Origin: Paenibacillus lupini
GTDB taxonomy: Bacteria > Bacillota > Bacilli > Paenibacillales > Paenibacillaceae
Reading direction: 5' to 3'
NCBI RefSeq assembly: GCF_011761355.1
Contig: NZ_JAASRW010000006.1
Location: 186,001 to 250,000, forward strand
Length of the DNA: 64,000 bases
Shown here: positions 7,746-16,967 of the stretch, in pieces
How positions within the stretch are numbered: the stretch's first letter is position 1
Layout of the letters: the number at the start of each line of letters is the position of its first letter
Notes under the pieces: generated by a model
Seen by the model: only the letters and a program-made list of their open reading frames with translations
What the model was told of the DNA's origin: nothing
Database searches by the model: none
Made by a program: the position numbers and the translations under genes

Positions 7746-9115
7746 GCTTGACAACTTGTAACGTCCATTTCTCTCAACAATCGGATAAAGTTATTTACTT
7801 ATCCAATACACTTCTGAAGGAGCTGAAGCTGGCCGGCAAAAAAACCGTCCACCTCAAGCTTGGCAAAGAAGTGATTACAACAGCCGTAAGGCCCGTCCGG
7901 CGGCAAGGCAATCATCTCTATCTGTCCGCCGGAGTCAGACAATACATCCGGGTTCCCAAAACCGGCAGCATCTTCGTTCATACGTCCGGCGACAATGAGG
8001 TACAAATTGGTCCGCTCATCGGCGTTCTAAGTGATTCATATGCCCATTCCGAGAACCTGCCCTTTGGCATGAGAACCAACTTCATCAAGCAAATCGTCCG
8101 TTCAGGGGACCGGAAGGCTTTTCTATTTGGCTTTACTCCCCAAGATATTAATTGGCAGCAAGAAACGGTAAACGGGTATTTTCTGAACTCGCATGGCGGC
8201 TGGTACCGTAAAACCGTTCCTCTCCCTGATGTCATCTACAACCGGCTGCCAAGCCGCAAAGCCGAAACGTCAAACTACATCGGTTCATTACGTGAGAGAC
8301 TGCTTCGCAAGAAGATTCCTTTCTTCAACTGGGGCTTCTTTAATAAATCCGATGTATATAAATTATTGGATAACGATCCGGAGGCGCTGCACCATCTGCC
8401 GGAATCCGTATCCGGTCCAACTAGTGAGAAGATGAAGCAATTGCTCGAAAAGCATCATTTCCTCTATTTCAAACCAACGGCGGGCAGCCTTGGAGTAGGC
8501 ATTTACCGGCTGACCTACCATCCTAAACGCGGCTACTTTGCGCGCTATCGGAAAGGCTCACGCAATGTACTGCTTCGTTTCTCTACCTTCAACAGCTTAT
8601 ACCGCATGCTTCAATCCCGGCATGGAGCAACACTAAGCAATTATGTCGTGCAGCAAGGCATTCGGCTTGTGGAGATTGACGGCTGTCCGCTCGACTTCCG
8701 TTTCCATATGCATAAGAATGGCAAAAACGAATGGGTACCTGCTGGAATTGGTGCAAAAAAAGCTGGTAAAGGCAGCGTTACAACCCATGTCAAAAACGGC
8801 GGTGCCCTGATGACACCGGAACAGGCGCTTAACCGCGTATTCGGCGCACAAGGCAAAGAGGTGCTGGAGAAAGCAAAAAAAGTGTCCATCAAGATGGCCG
8901 AAGCCATTGAGCGGAATTATCCGCATCGGCTTGGCGAGCTTGGCCTTGATATTGGCATTGATAAAGATAACGAAATATGGATGTTCGAAGCAAACGCGAA
9001 GCCGGGACGCTCGATCTTCAAGCATCCTTCCCTTGAAGCGGAAGGCAAAGCTTCCGTCGAATGCATTATTGATCATTGCTTGTACCTCAGCAAGTTTCAA
9101 GGAGGGAACAGCTAA
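7742..9115 (+). CDS. YheC/YheD-family ATP-grasp protein 3 (YheD-like)
   Basis: 457 residues, close in length and layout to gene 1. The N-terminal domain ends at VQIGPLIGVL; the ATP-grasp core has LYFKPTAGSLGVGI, LDFRFHMHKN and EIWMFEANAKPGRSIF. Where gene 1 has a GKG-type loop this copy has GSLGVG, so the glycine loop is slightly altered, but the catalytic Glu and Asn are kept. AGGAGG is 6 nt upstream of the ATG. It overlaps gene 2 by 4 nt and gene 4 by 1 nt. Confidence 0.84.
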   Translation: MSLTTCNVHFSQQSDKVIYLSNTLLKELKLAGKKTVHLKLGKEVITTAVRPVRRQGNHLYLSAGVRQYIRVPKTGSIFVHTSGDNEVQIGPLIGVLSDSYAHSENLPFGMRTNFIKQIVRSGDRKAFLFGFTPQDINWQQETVNGYFLNSHGGWYRKTVPLPDVIYNRLPSRKAETSNYIGSLRERLLRKKIPFFNWGFFNKSDVYKLLDNDPEALHHLPESVSGPTSEKMKQLLEKHHFLYFKPTAGSLGVGIYRLTYHPKRGYFARYRKGSRNVLLRFSTFNSLYRMLQSRHGATLSNYVVQQGIRLVEIDGCPLDFRFHMHKNGKNEWVPAGIGAKKAGKGSVTTHVKNGGALMTPEQALNRVFGAQGKEVLEKAKKVSIKMAEAIERNYPHRLGELGLDIGIDKDNEIWMFEANAKPGRSIFKHPSLEAEGKASVECIIDHCLYLSKFQGGNS

Positions 9116-10278
9116 TGGAGACTCGAACCGCTAAGAAAGAAGAGGTGTATGAACGGCCGGCGGGGCGCCCGGTGCTTGCGATACTGACAATTGAAAATGA
9201 TGAACAGTTATTCCGGGGCAACCGCCACAACTTTGCGGACATTATACGAACAGGTCAAGAAAAGGGATTTCTTGTCTATGTGCTTACGGTAAAAAACCTA
9301 ATATTAGGGCGTAACAATCTACGGGGCTTCATCTACAATGAGAATTCGGATTCGTGGCAGCAGCGTTTGCTGCCTTTCCCGGATATTATTTATAACCGTA
9401 TTCCGCTTCGCGAGGATGAGATGCTTCCTGCCGTTCAGAACAAAATCGCCGCTTGTATGCGGGACCCGCGGATTAAGCTGTTTAACCCTTCCTTTTTCAA
9501 CAAGTGGTATTTATTCGAATGGCTGCGCGGGAACAAATCCACCAAGCCGTTTATTCCAACTACGCGTAAGCTGGTAACAGCGGTGAGGCTGGAGAGAATG
9601 CTGCAGAAGCATCCTTTCCTCTATCTGAAGCCAGAAAGCGGTAAAGCCGGTAAGGGCATCATGACCGTCAAATTGCAGCCCGACAAACCACTCCCTTATC
9701 TGCTTAAAGTACAGGAGAACAAGAAAAGCTCCACCTTCGGCTGCACGGATATTCAGAAGCTGTGGAATCGGATCAAGAAGGAAAGCGCCGGGGAGCCTTA
9801 TATCGCCCAGCAAGGTATCCAGCTTGCTTCCTTTAACGAGAGAAGATTTGATCTCCGGGCGCTCGTGCAGAAGAATGAACGGGGCAAATGGGATTTAACC
9901 GGTATAGGTGCCCGCGTTGCGGGTTCCTCGAGTATTACGACCCATGTTCCCAGGGGTGGATCAATAGAAGACCCTGAGAAGCTGTTGAAGAGCTCCTTTA
10001 ATGCCGATCAAGCGCGTAGAATTCTTATTAAGGCGAAAAAAACGTCGATCATGATTGCAAGACAAATTGAAAAAGGATCCGGCTTTATGCTCGGCGAAAT
10101 GTCTATGGACCTTGGTATAGACAGTGCCGGCCACATCTGGTTCTTCGAAGCTAATTCCAAGCCAATGAAGTTTGATGAGCCGCATATCCGGCAGAAATCG
10201 CTGGATCGGATTTTTCAATACAGCACTTATCTTGCAAGAATGAGGAACGAGAGAATGAAGCAGGAGGCGATGAGATAA
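9115..10278 (+). CDS. YheC/YheD-family ATP-grasp protein 4 (YheC-like)
   Basis: 387 residues from the ATG at 9115, which overlaps the preceding TAA by one base (TAATG) and has AAGGAGG at a good distance. An in-frame ATG at 9076 lies inside gene 3 and is unlikely. Core motifs are LYLKPESGKAGKGIM, FDLRALVQKNERGKW and HIWFFEANSKPMKFDE. The order YheD-, YheC-, YheD-, YheC-like suggests duplication of an ancestral pair. The last codon overlaps the start of the acetyltransferase gene. Confidence 0.82.
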   Translation: METRTAKKEEVYERPAGRPVLAILTIENDEQLFRGNRHNFADIIRTGQEKGFLVYVLTVKNLILGRNNLRGFIYNENSDSWQQRLLPFPDIIYNRIPLREDEMLPAVQNKIAACMRDPRIKLFNPSFFNKWYLFEWLRGNKSTKPFIPTTRKLVTAVRLERMLQKHPFLYLKPESGKAGKGIMTVKLQPDKPLPYLLKVQENKKSSTFGCTDIQKLWNRIKKESAGEPYIAQQGIQLASFNERRFDLRALVQKNERGKWDLTGIGARVAGSSSITTHVPRGGSIEDPEKLLKSSFNADQARRILIKAKKTSIMIARQIEKGSGFMLGEMSMDLGIDSAGHIWFFEANSKPMKFDEPHIRQKSLDRIFQYSTYLARMRNERMKQEAMR

Positions 10279-10748
10279 TGGAACTGCAGCTGCTTACTCC
10301 CGAGCAATGGGTCTTAGAAAGAAAGAGACTGATTGAATTTGCTGTCCGATTCGGGGAGAAGCGGCTGACAGTTGCAGCTATCCATTCCCTTCGGCGATTG
10401 TCGCCGGATTTACTGACTGGTGATGGCGCTGTAATCGCCGTCGCAAAGGTCGGCAGCCGGATTGTAGGACTTGGTTTTGCAGCTGAAGCCGGAGAACAAA
10501 GCTGTATCATCGTCACTCATCCCGAAGCCCGTGGCATCGGGATCGGATTCGCCGTCATGAATGCGATGATGCAGAAGCTTGGGAAGCTGACCTGCCAGGT
10601 CGCGCTCGACAACGTGCCGAGCCTAACTCTCTTTTTCCGCCTCGGCATGAAAGCCGTCGCAATATCGACCGGACCAACCGGTAAGCCTACGCTGCGGTTC
10701 GAATGGTCGAAGGAAGAGGCCGTGGGGCTTGCTGAGCAGCAATTATAG
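10278..10748 (+). CDS. GNAT-fold N-acetyltransferase-like protein
   Basis: 156 residues. The second half has the GNAT acetyl-CoA-binding signature HPEARGIGIGFAVMNAM (Q/R-x-x-G-x-G/A motif), followed by the beta5/alpha4 segment ALDNVPSLTLFFRLGM. The first half is poorly conserved, as usual for the substrate side. Start and stop codons of the two genes overlap (TAATG), so it is translationally coupled to the ATP-grasp operon, and it probably modifies the same substrate or product; that is inference from context. A strong terminator follows. Confidence 0.75.
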   Translation: MELQLLTPEQWVLERKRLIEFAVRFGEKRLTVAAIHSLRRLSPDLLTGDGAVIAVAKVGSRIVGLGFAAEAGEQSCIIVTHPEARGIGIGFAVMNAMMQKLGKLTCQVALDNVPSLTLFFRLGMKAVAISTGPTGKPTLRFEWSKEEAVGLAEQQL

Positions 10749-10754
10749 AAAAAG

Positions 10755-10790
10755 GAAATCCGCCAGCTCAAAGCTGACGGATTTCTCTGT
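10755..10790. terminator. Bidirectional terminator between the GNAT and ABC permease genes
   Basis: Stem AAATCCG-C-CAGC with TCAAA loop and GCTG-A-CGGATTT. T-rich on the plus side (TCTGTTTT) and, read on the minus strand, followed by CCTTTTT. It serves two convergent operons. Confidence 0.8.
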
Positions 10791-10809
10791 TTTAAGCAAC
10801 TTATTTCAA

Positions 10810-12024
10810 TTACACAACTGTCCGTTTCTTCTGCGCCAGATAGGTCAGCAGAATTGCAGCTGCACAGAGGATAAGACTGACTACCAGAGCGGCCATCGCA
10901 TAGGAGAGCGGCATTCCAAACAGATTGTAAATCTTTGATTGACCAAAGATGACGTTAAACATCGCAAGCGAGCCGAAGTTAAAATCTACGACCGGCCAGA
11001 TCAGTTCTTTGATCCCGTTACTGAAGTAGTTGGACATAGATCCTGCAAGAAGGATCACCATACCTAGTCCAAACGCGGCACTTTGGCTTTTCATCTTGGA
11101 AGAGATGTAGGCAAGTGCAAGACTAAACGTGATAGCTGCGAAAATAAGCCATAGTGATCCCAGCAATGCAGTACCTCCTGCCGATAACTGAAGCATAGAG
11201 GACTCGAAACCGTCCATACTTCGGAGTGTTGCATTCATGCCGCTCAGATCACTGTAACCAATAAAGGTACCAATAAACGACCCAACAAGATACACAGCTG
11301 TAACAACAGCACCCGATACCGCGGCGGTTAAGAGTTTGGCCGTAACAACCTCTTTCCTTCCCTTGACGGTACTAAGCACAATACTGTCCATCTCTGTTCT
11401 GACCTCCTGGGTAAACAACGGTGATATAAAGTAGGTCAGTACTAGCAAGAGTAAAAACACAACCATAAATCCGTCAAATCGGATAAAAAAGCAGTTCCAG
11501 AAAACAGCATTCTCGAAGACTGGTTCTCCTATAGCCAGCTCGGTATCTAATCGACTGGAATACTTTTTGTATTCAAAGCTATCCGTCTGACCGGAAGCCT
11601 TAAGTTCCGTCAGCTTCTCCTGAAGGGGATATACGCCTCTTAGATCTGCCTTGTTCTGCTCTGCTGGACCATTCCAATATTCATTCACCTTCTGTCCAAA
11701 CTGGGCATATCTCATGTTAAATTTCAACTCAGGATCACGGTTAATCTTCATGCTAAGCTCTTCTCCGGTGCCATGCTCAGCGATTGCTTTATCACGAGCT
11801 TCCTGTGACTTGGCTAGCTGCTCTTGATCCAGCTTGCCAGTATGCTCAGACATTAAGCTTGTATATTCACTGATCGCTTGTTTCCCTTCCTGGCCGCTTA
11901 ATTCAAATTGTCCCTTGGAGGAAAGCCAAGCCACGAGGATATAAATCAGGAACAGAACAACAAGCAAAACAAGCCGATTTTTATTAAGGAGCAGCTTTTT
12001 CATTTCATACTGGAATATTTTCAT
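10810..12024 (-). CDS. ABC-2-type transporter permease
   Basis: 404 residues. A first TM helix near 18-36 (LVLLVVLFLIYILVAWL) is followed by an extracytoplasmic region of about 140 residues. Five further hydrophobic helices occupy the second half (for example FMVVFLLLLVLTYFIS, AVVTAVYLVGSFIGTFIGY and ALVVSLILCAAAILLTYLA). The layout is that of ABC-2 export permeases with a large extracellular loop. Its ATG overlaps the stop of the ATPase gene by one base, so the two make one exporter. Substrate unknown. Confidence 0.85.
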   Translation of the reverse strand: MKIFQYEMKKLLLNKNRLVLLVVLFLIYILVAWLSSKGQFELSGQEGKQAISEYTSLMSEHTGKLDQEQLAKSQEARDKAIAEHGTGEELSMKINRDPELKFNMRYAQFGQKVNEYWNGPAEQNKADLRGVYPLQEKLTELKASGQTDSFEYKKYSSRLDTELAIGEPVFENAVFWNCFFIRFDGFMVVFLLLLVLTYFISPLFTQEVRTEMDSIVLSTVKGRKEVVTAKLLTAAVSGAVVTAVYLVGSFIGTFIGYSDLSGMNATLRSMDGFESSMLQLSAGGTALLGSLWLIFAAITFSLALAYISSKMKSQSAAFGLGMVILLAGSMSNYFSNGIKELIWPVVDFNFGSLAMFNVIFGQSKIYNLFGMPLSYAMAALVVSLILCAAAILLTYLAQKKRTVV

Positions 12025-12899
12025 TACAGAGTACCTTCTTCGTTATGGAATTCATAGAGGTATGCATCTTCAAGCGTTGGCACTGCGGCAACCGCATCCG
12101 GGAAAGGTTTATCATCCGTTACGACACGCACCTCCATGCGATCGCCAATCGGTAGGACATTGCTGATAATATGGTTATTCTGGTACTCGACCAGCTTGTC
12201 CACTGTCATCATGACCAGCCAAACCTTACCATCCATAGCATGTACAAAGCTCTCATTGGTCTGCATTTTGCCAATCTTGCCGACTTTGATCATGACCGTC
12301 TGCTTCGCAATCGAATCGATATCAGACACGATATGAGTAGATAGAAGGACCGTTCTGTCACGGGAGATAAGCGAAATAAGATTTCGGAACTTGATACGCT
12401 CATACGGGTCAAGCCCTGCCGTCGGCTCATCGAGGATAAGGATTTCTGGATCGTTAAGCAGGCTTTGGGCAATGCCTAAACGACGTTTCATCCCGCCGGA
12501 GTAGTTCACGCTTTTTCGATGCAAATCATCCGTTAGTCGAACCTGCTCGGCAAGCTCCATCACTTTCCTCTCTGCCGCTGCGCCTTTCAAACCTTTGAGG
12601 GCCGCTATATAGAGCAAATAATCCTGTCCAGTAAACTCAGGGTAAAAATCTAAGGACTGCGGCAAATACCCCAGCTTGGAGCGATACTCACGTTCGCATT
12701 TTTTTCTATTCATTCCATTGATCAAAATTTCTCCACTGCTAGCCTCCATAACCCCTGCTAATATACGGATAAGACTTGATTTACCTGCTCCGTTAGGTCC
12801 AAGAAGGCCGTATACGCCATTGTCCATTTCAAAGTTGATGCCGATGAGGGCTTGTTTCTTGCCATAGCTTTTACTTATATTCTCAATTGTTAGTTTCAC
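12024..12899 (-). CDS. ABC transporter ATP-binding protein
   Basis: 291 residues with Walker A (GPNGAGKSS, about 36-44), Q-loop region GYLPQSLDF, signature YSGGMKRRLG, Walker B ILILDEPTAGLDP and H-loop STHIV. A C-terminal extension of about 80 residues follows the NBD, as in many CcmA/NatA-type exporters. It is the first gene of a two-gene unit with the permease, whose start overlaps the stop. No kinase or regulator is coupled directly to it. Confidence 0.9.
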   Translation of the reverse strand: MKLTIENISKSYGKKQALIGINFEMDNGVYGLLGPNGAGKSSLIRILAGVMEASSGEILINGMNRKKCEREYRSKLGYLPQSLDFYPEFTGQDYLLYIAALKGLKGAAAERKVMELAEQVRLTDDLHRKSVNYSGGMKRRLGIAQSLLNDPEILILDEPTAGLDPYERIKFRNLISLISRDRTVLLSTHIVSDIDSIAKQTVMIKVGKIGKMQTNESFVHAMDGKVWLVMMTVDKLVEYQNNHIISNVLPIGDRMEVRVVTDDKPFPDAVAAVPTLEDAYLYEFHNEEGTL

Positions 12900-12990
12900 T
12901 GCTGGGCCTCCGCTCTTGATGAATTGAATACTTTCATTCTAAACAGGAGTGCTAAATAGCCAGATGAGAATACATAAACAATTTCTAAAC

Positions 12991-13026
12991 AAAAAAACCA
13001 TGTGGAGTAATGGTCCACATGGTTTT
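12991..13026 (-). terminator. Terminator of the SLH protein gene
   Basis: 13-bp arms AAAACCATGTGGA / TCCACATGGTTTT around GTAATGG. Read on the minus strand it is followed by further T residues. It lies 15 nt beyond the SLH stop. Confidence 0.85.
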
Positions 13027-13040
13027 CGTATAAATCAGTC

Positions 13041-14486
13041 TTATTTCGAGCTTAGCTTCACGTTATCCGCAGTAGCCCAGCTGCCTACAGGAACAATATC
13101 ATATTGAACACCAGCTTGCAGCTTGCCGTTGTTTTGAAGCTCAAATACTCCAACTGCGCCTTTACGGGTTTGCACTTTATATTGTGCCGTTAACGTTGTA
13201 CCGTCAGAACCGTTTAGCTGTATCGAGCGGTAAGCAAATAGTTCATCTCCAGGATCCGCTGTCAATGTGACATTCAACGTTGTCTCATTCACTTGATCAA
13301 CAGCCCCGATCTCAAGTGATTCAATGCTTTGTGCAGTAAATGTCGGGTTATTGAGTACAAACCAGTCAGACGTTACCGTATACTTCTTACCAGGCTGTAA
13401 GGTCTTGCCTGCCGGAAGTCGGAACTTAGGCTCTTGCTTGCCGTCTGTAGATTGCGTAAAGCCAACATAGTTGACCGTCGTTTGCTCTCCATCTTCTGCT
13501 GTAAGAACAGCTTGTCTAGAAGCAAGGGACGAAATGATTTGCATCGTTTGTCCATTAAGCTTGTTGTTCTCATCCAGAACAACCGCATTAGCGCCACGAC
13601 CGCCAGCGTAAGCCGAGATCAAATAGCCATAGTCGATGACACCATCCGTGCGGAACGACTCAACCTCAAACGTATCGGATGTTACTTGACGCACATTTTG
13701 AAGCTTGATCATCTCATCACTTGCCGCAACCTCAAACTGCTGCTTTCCTTTATAGTTCAAGGAATAGCTTGTACCTAGCTTCATCGTTTGTACTGGGATG
13801 ATATACGTTGCAATAGCTCCTGTTTTGAGGCGGGGCTGGTTAACCAGCTTCAGTCCTTCACTGAAAGTGAAATTGGCGTTGGCTTGATCGGTTGTCTCAT
13901 CTTCTAAAGTTAGAGGCGCCGAGAAAGTGACTTCAAATGTGATTTTATTGAGTGCCTTAATGGATACGATCTCAGCTGCTGAAGTGCGGATCGCTTGTTC
14001 TGAATAAACAAGGAGCCTCGCTGCTTCGCCGCGGCTTAGTTGTTTGCCGTCGATCTTCATACCTGCCATCCAGTATTGGACGGATTTCACATCACGCTGC
14101 AGTGCTTTGGCGATTAGATCAGCAGCTTCACCGCTGGAAGCCGGTTTATTAGGCTGGAAGCCTTGTGCATTGTCGAGCACTCCAGCAGCAACCGCTGCAT
14201 TGACATAAGGGGTATACCATTTTTCTTTACCTGTCGGCGGGGTCATATTTAAATCAAGCGCGAGTACAATCATCTTGATAAGCTCGGCGCTTGTTACTTT
14301 ATTCTCAGTGCGCATCGCACCATCTTGATAGCCGTTGAGCACTTTCTGACTAACAAGCTGCTGAATAACTTGCTCCAATGGCTGATCAAAGCTGGCTGCC
14401 TTAGCAGATTGAACTGGAAGCAATGCTCCTCCTCCAATAAGTACGGCTAGTGCTGCGATAGCTGCCTTTTGCTGCATCTTCTTCAT
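13041..14486 (-). CDS. Secreted S-layer-homology (SLH) domain protein
   Basis: 481 residues. A Sec signal peptide (basic MKKMQQK, hydrophobic AAIAALAVLIGGGALLP, Ala-x-Ala near residue 31) is followed by two recognisable SLH-type modules: FDQPLEQVIQQLVSQKVLNGY and WYTPYVNAAVAAGVLD...GFQPNKPASSGEAADLIAKAL. The remaining 300 residues are beta-rich Ig-like segments (ITFEVTFSAPLT and similar). It is probably anchored to secondary cell-wall polymer through the SLH region. GGAAGGAAAG precedes the ATG. It lies directly downstream of two two-component systems on the same strand but with a 131-nt gap. Confidence 0.85.
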   Translation of the reverse strand: MKKMQQKAAIAALAVLIGGGALLPVQSAKAASFDQPLEQVIQQLVSQKVLNGYQDGAMRTENKVTSAELIKMIVLALDLNMTPPTGKEKWYTPYVNAAVAAGVLDNAQGFQPNKPASSGEAADLIAKALQRDVKSVQYWMAGMKIDGKQLSRGEAARLLVYSEQAIRTSAAEIVSIKALNKITFEVTFSAPLTLEDETTDQANANFTFSEGLKLVNQPRLKTGAIATYIIPVQTMKLGTSYSLNYKGKQQFEVAASDEMIKLQNVRQVTSDTFEVESFRTDGVIDYGYLISAYAGGRGANAVVLDENNKLNGQTMQIISSLASRQAVLTAEDGEQTTVNYVGFTQSTDGKQEPKFRLPAGKTLQPGKKYTVTSDWFVLNNPTFTAQSIESLEIGAVDQVNETTLNVTLTADPGDELFAYRSIQLNGSDGTTLTAQYKVQTRKGAVGVFELQNNGKLQAGVQYDIVPVGSWATADNVKLSSK

Positions 14487-14617
14487 CTTTCATCTTTCCT
14501 TCCCGTTATTAGAGTGATTACCTGTTCCTGAATCTATCTTAGGCGACCGCTCTAAACACGCTGAAAAGAAAGTATAAACAAACTATTAAAAGGACGATAA
14601 CTTTTTACAAAATGAAC

Positions 14618-15319
14618 TTAGACAGTAAAGCGGTAGCCCGCTCCCCAAACCGTTTCAATAAACTGAGGATTAGAAGGATCTGCCTCCAGCTTTTCCCGAA
14701 TGCGGGAAATATGAACGGTCACGGTAGCGATATCACCATTAGAGTCCAGCCCCCATATTTTTTCAAACAGCTGGTCTTTACTGAATACCCGGTTAGGATT
14801 GGACGCCATAAATACAAGCACCTCAAATTCCTTGGCTGTGAGGAATACTTCCTGATCGTGCACAAATACGCGATGAGAGGAAGGATTAATCGTCAGTTCT
14901 CGAATGTGCAGGCTCTCATCCGGCTTCATTTTCTGACCGTTCTTAAATCGTTCGTACCTCGCCAAATGAGCTTTTGCTCTTGCAACCAGCTCATTAGGAC
15001 TGAACGGTTTGGTTACAAAGTCATCTGCCCCAAAGCCAAAGCCGCGAATTTTATCCAGCTCTTCATTTTTCGCTGAAACAATAAGAATCGGCACATCCAG
15101 CCGCTCCCTGATTGTTTTGCAAATTTCAAAGCCGCTTATACCTGGAAGCTGAATGTCCAGAATAATTAAATCATAGTCCCCACTTAAAGCCAGACTAAGC
15201 CCTGCCTGCCCATCATCGCTTAATTCAGCCTCATACCCGTGCAGCGCAAAATAGTCCTTTTGTAACTCTGCAATATAAGGATCATCTTCAACAATTAATA
15301 TCCGTGTCATGTCCATCAC
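14618..15319 (-). CDS. OmpR-family response regulator (two-component system 1)
   Basis: 233 residues: receiver domain (about 5-120) with acidic pair ED, phospho-acceptor Asp in LIILDIQLPG and Lys in VTKPFSPNELVARAKAHL, then an OmpR/PhoB winged helix (about 135-232) ending in WGAGYRF. The kinase stop overlaps the start region (GTGATGGACATG). GTG 15319, ATG 15316 and ATG 15310 are all possible, and 15310 gives the most usual N-terminus (MTRILIVEDD). It is translationally coupled to the upstream kinase. Confidence 0.92.
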   Translation of the reverse strand: MMDMTRILIVEDDPYIAELQKDYFALHGYEAELSDDGQAGLSLALSGDYDLIILDIQLPGISGFEICKTIRERLDVPILIVSAKNEELDKIRGFGFGADDFVTKPFSPNELVARAKAHLARYERFKNGQKMKPDESLHIRELTINPSSHRVFVHDQEVFLTAKEFEVLVFMASNPNRVFSKDQLFEKIWGLDSNGDIATVTVHISRIREKLEADPSNPQFIETVWGAGYRFTV

Positions 15320-16800
15320 CGTCGATCTTCAAATATTTTGAGTGTAAATGAAATGCTGGTGCCTCGGCCAAGCTCGCTGCTTGCCGAAATCTTGCCTCCA
15401 TGTCCTTCTATAATCTGCTGAGCAATCGCAAGGCCAAGCCCGCTTCCGCCAGCCTTCGACTGATTTCGGGAAGGCTCCACCCGGTAAAATCGTTCGAAAA
15501 TATGAGGCAGATCTCCTTCAGGTATGCCAGGGCCATTATCCTTCATGGTAATGACCACATCCTCCGCTTGGTACTCAATGGCTATTGTGATTTGCTTAGG
15601 CTGCTGATTCATATATTTCAGACAGTTATCAAACAAATTCAAGATGACCCGCTTCAGCTTCTCACGATCGGCAAGAACGAACAAAGGCTGCTCGGGCATT
15701 TTCTCCCATACCAATTCGACATCCTGATCATGAAACTCAATGGACATCTCATCCGCAACATTGTATAGAAATGGACCTAGCTCTAATTTGTGAAAGGAGA
15801 ACGGTTCTTTCTTCAAATCTAATTTGGAATAGAAAAGCAGCTCGTTAACGAGACGTTCCATATCCGAAGCACGAGTATAAATGGCATGTACATATTTGTT
15901 CAGCTTTTCTTCCGTATTCGTAACCCCGTCCCTAATTCCTTCCGCATAGCCTTTAATCGTTGTAATCGGCGTTCTGAGATCATGCGAAATGTTCGATAGC
16001 AGCTGTTTACGATTTTCCTCATAATGAATCTGGAGCTGGATCGAATCGTACAATCTTTGGCGCATTTGATCAAAGGTTTGAACCAATTGCCCAACCTCAT
16101 CCTTCGAATCCGCCTTAAGCTCAAAGGTTAAATTCCCTTCCTTAATATGCTCGGCAGAACGTCTAAGTTGATCCAGTGGCTTAATAATTTTCCTCGTTAC
16201 ATAACGATATAACAAAAATCCGGTTAACAATAAAATAAGGACGAACAAAGCGATAAGAAGCGGAAGCAGCTTGCGTATAACCTGAGCAAACGGGCTTCTC
16301 TCGTGAAGAACAAAGATACTGCCCTTCTCATTCGTGCTGGAGGAGTAATAGAAATCAAATTTGGAATAGGAGAAAAACCGACTTCCAGCATTAAGCGTAT
16401 TGCGAATCATATTGTTACCCATATCATAGCTAGGCAAAATAGCCAAAAGATCAACTTCACTAAGCGATGGCGCCGTATATAGAATCGTATCATTATCCCG
16501 GATAACTAAAGCGGCCTTTTCCATTTTTAACTGTGTGTTGTATTGCGCAAGCAGCTGTTTGTCTTTTAATTGTTCCGGGTCATTTTTCGCCAAATACTTA
16601 AGGTCAAGGAAGAGGCTTTCCTCTTCTTCGGACAACGGATGAAGGGAATAATGAATTTTATAGAAGTTGTGCAGGCTTCGAACATCACCGGTTACAGCAA
16701 CAGACAGCAGATAAGACAATAATACAAATAAAATGACCGACACAATAACGACAGAGGTAAAAGAAAGTAAAAGTCTAAATCGTAAGGACAAGCCTATCAC
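15316..16800 (-). CDS. Sensor histidine kinase (two-component system 1)
   Basis: 494 residues: TM1 about 8-30, an extracytoplasmic sensor region, TM2 about 172-194, HAMP, then HisKA with phospho-His in NISHDLRTPITTIKGY. The HATPase_c domain has N box NLFDNCLKYM, G1 DNGPGIP, F box IFERFYR and G2 GGSGLGLAIAQQI. All catalytic motifs look intact. The kinase gene precedes its regulator, the reverse of the common order. The preceding system ends in its own terminator, so this pair is a separate transcription unit. Confidence 0.92.
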   Translation of the reverse strand: MIGLSLRFRLLLSFTSVVIVSVILFVLLSYLLSVAVTGDVRSLHNFYKIHYSLHPLSEEEESLFLDLKYLAKNDPEQLKDKQLLAQYNTQLKMEKAALVIRDNDTILYTAPSLSEVDLLAILPSYDMGNNMIRNTLNAGSRFFSYSKFDFYYSSSTNEKGSIFVLHERSPFAQVIRKLLPLLIALFVLILLLTGFLLYRYVTRKIIKPLDQLRRSAEHIKEGNLTFELKADSKDEVGQLVQTFDQMRQRLYDSIQLQIHYEENRKQLLSNISHDLRTPITTIKGYAEGIRDGVTNTEEKLNKYVHAIYTRASDMERLVNELLFYSKLDLKKEPFSFHKLELGPFLYNVADEMSIEFHDQDVELVWEKMPEQPLFVLADREKLKRVILNLFDNCLKYMNQQPKQITIAIEYQAEDVVITMKDNGPGIPEGDLPHIFERFYRVEPSRNQSKAGGSGLGLAIAQQIIEGHGGKISASSELGRGTSISFTLKIFEDRR

Positions 16801-16921
16801 CGCACTTCTATGATTTTCTTAAAGTGTAAGCTAATTCGGATTAACCTAAACATTTTAGCAGAAAGGTGTAACAAGTCCGCAAACAACATATTAACAATTT
16901 ATAAATTCGTGCAAATTCGCG

Positions 16922-16947
16922 CAAAAAAACCATGCGTCGCCGCATGG
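16922..16947 (-). terminator. Terminator of two-component system 2
   Basis: CCATGCG-GCGA-CGCATGG on the minus strand, followed by TTTTTTTG. It begins 21 nt after the regulator stop. Confidence 0.85.
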
Positions 16948-16967
16948 CTCATTCATTCGTATCCTAC

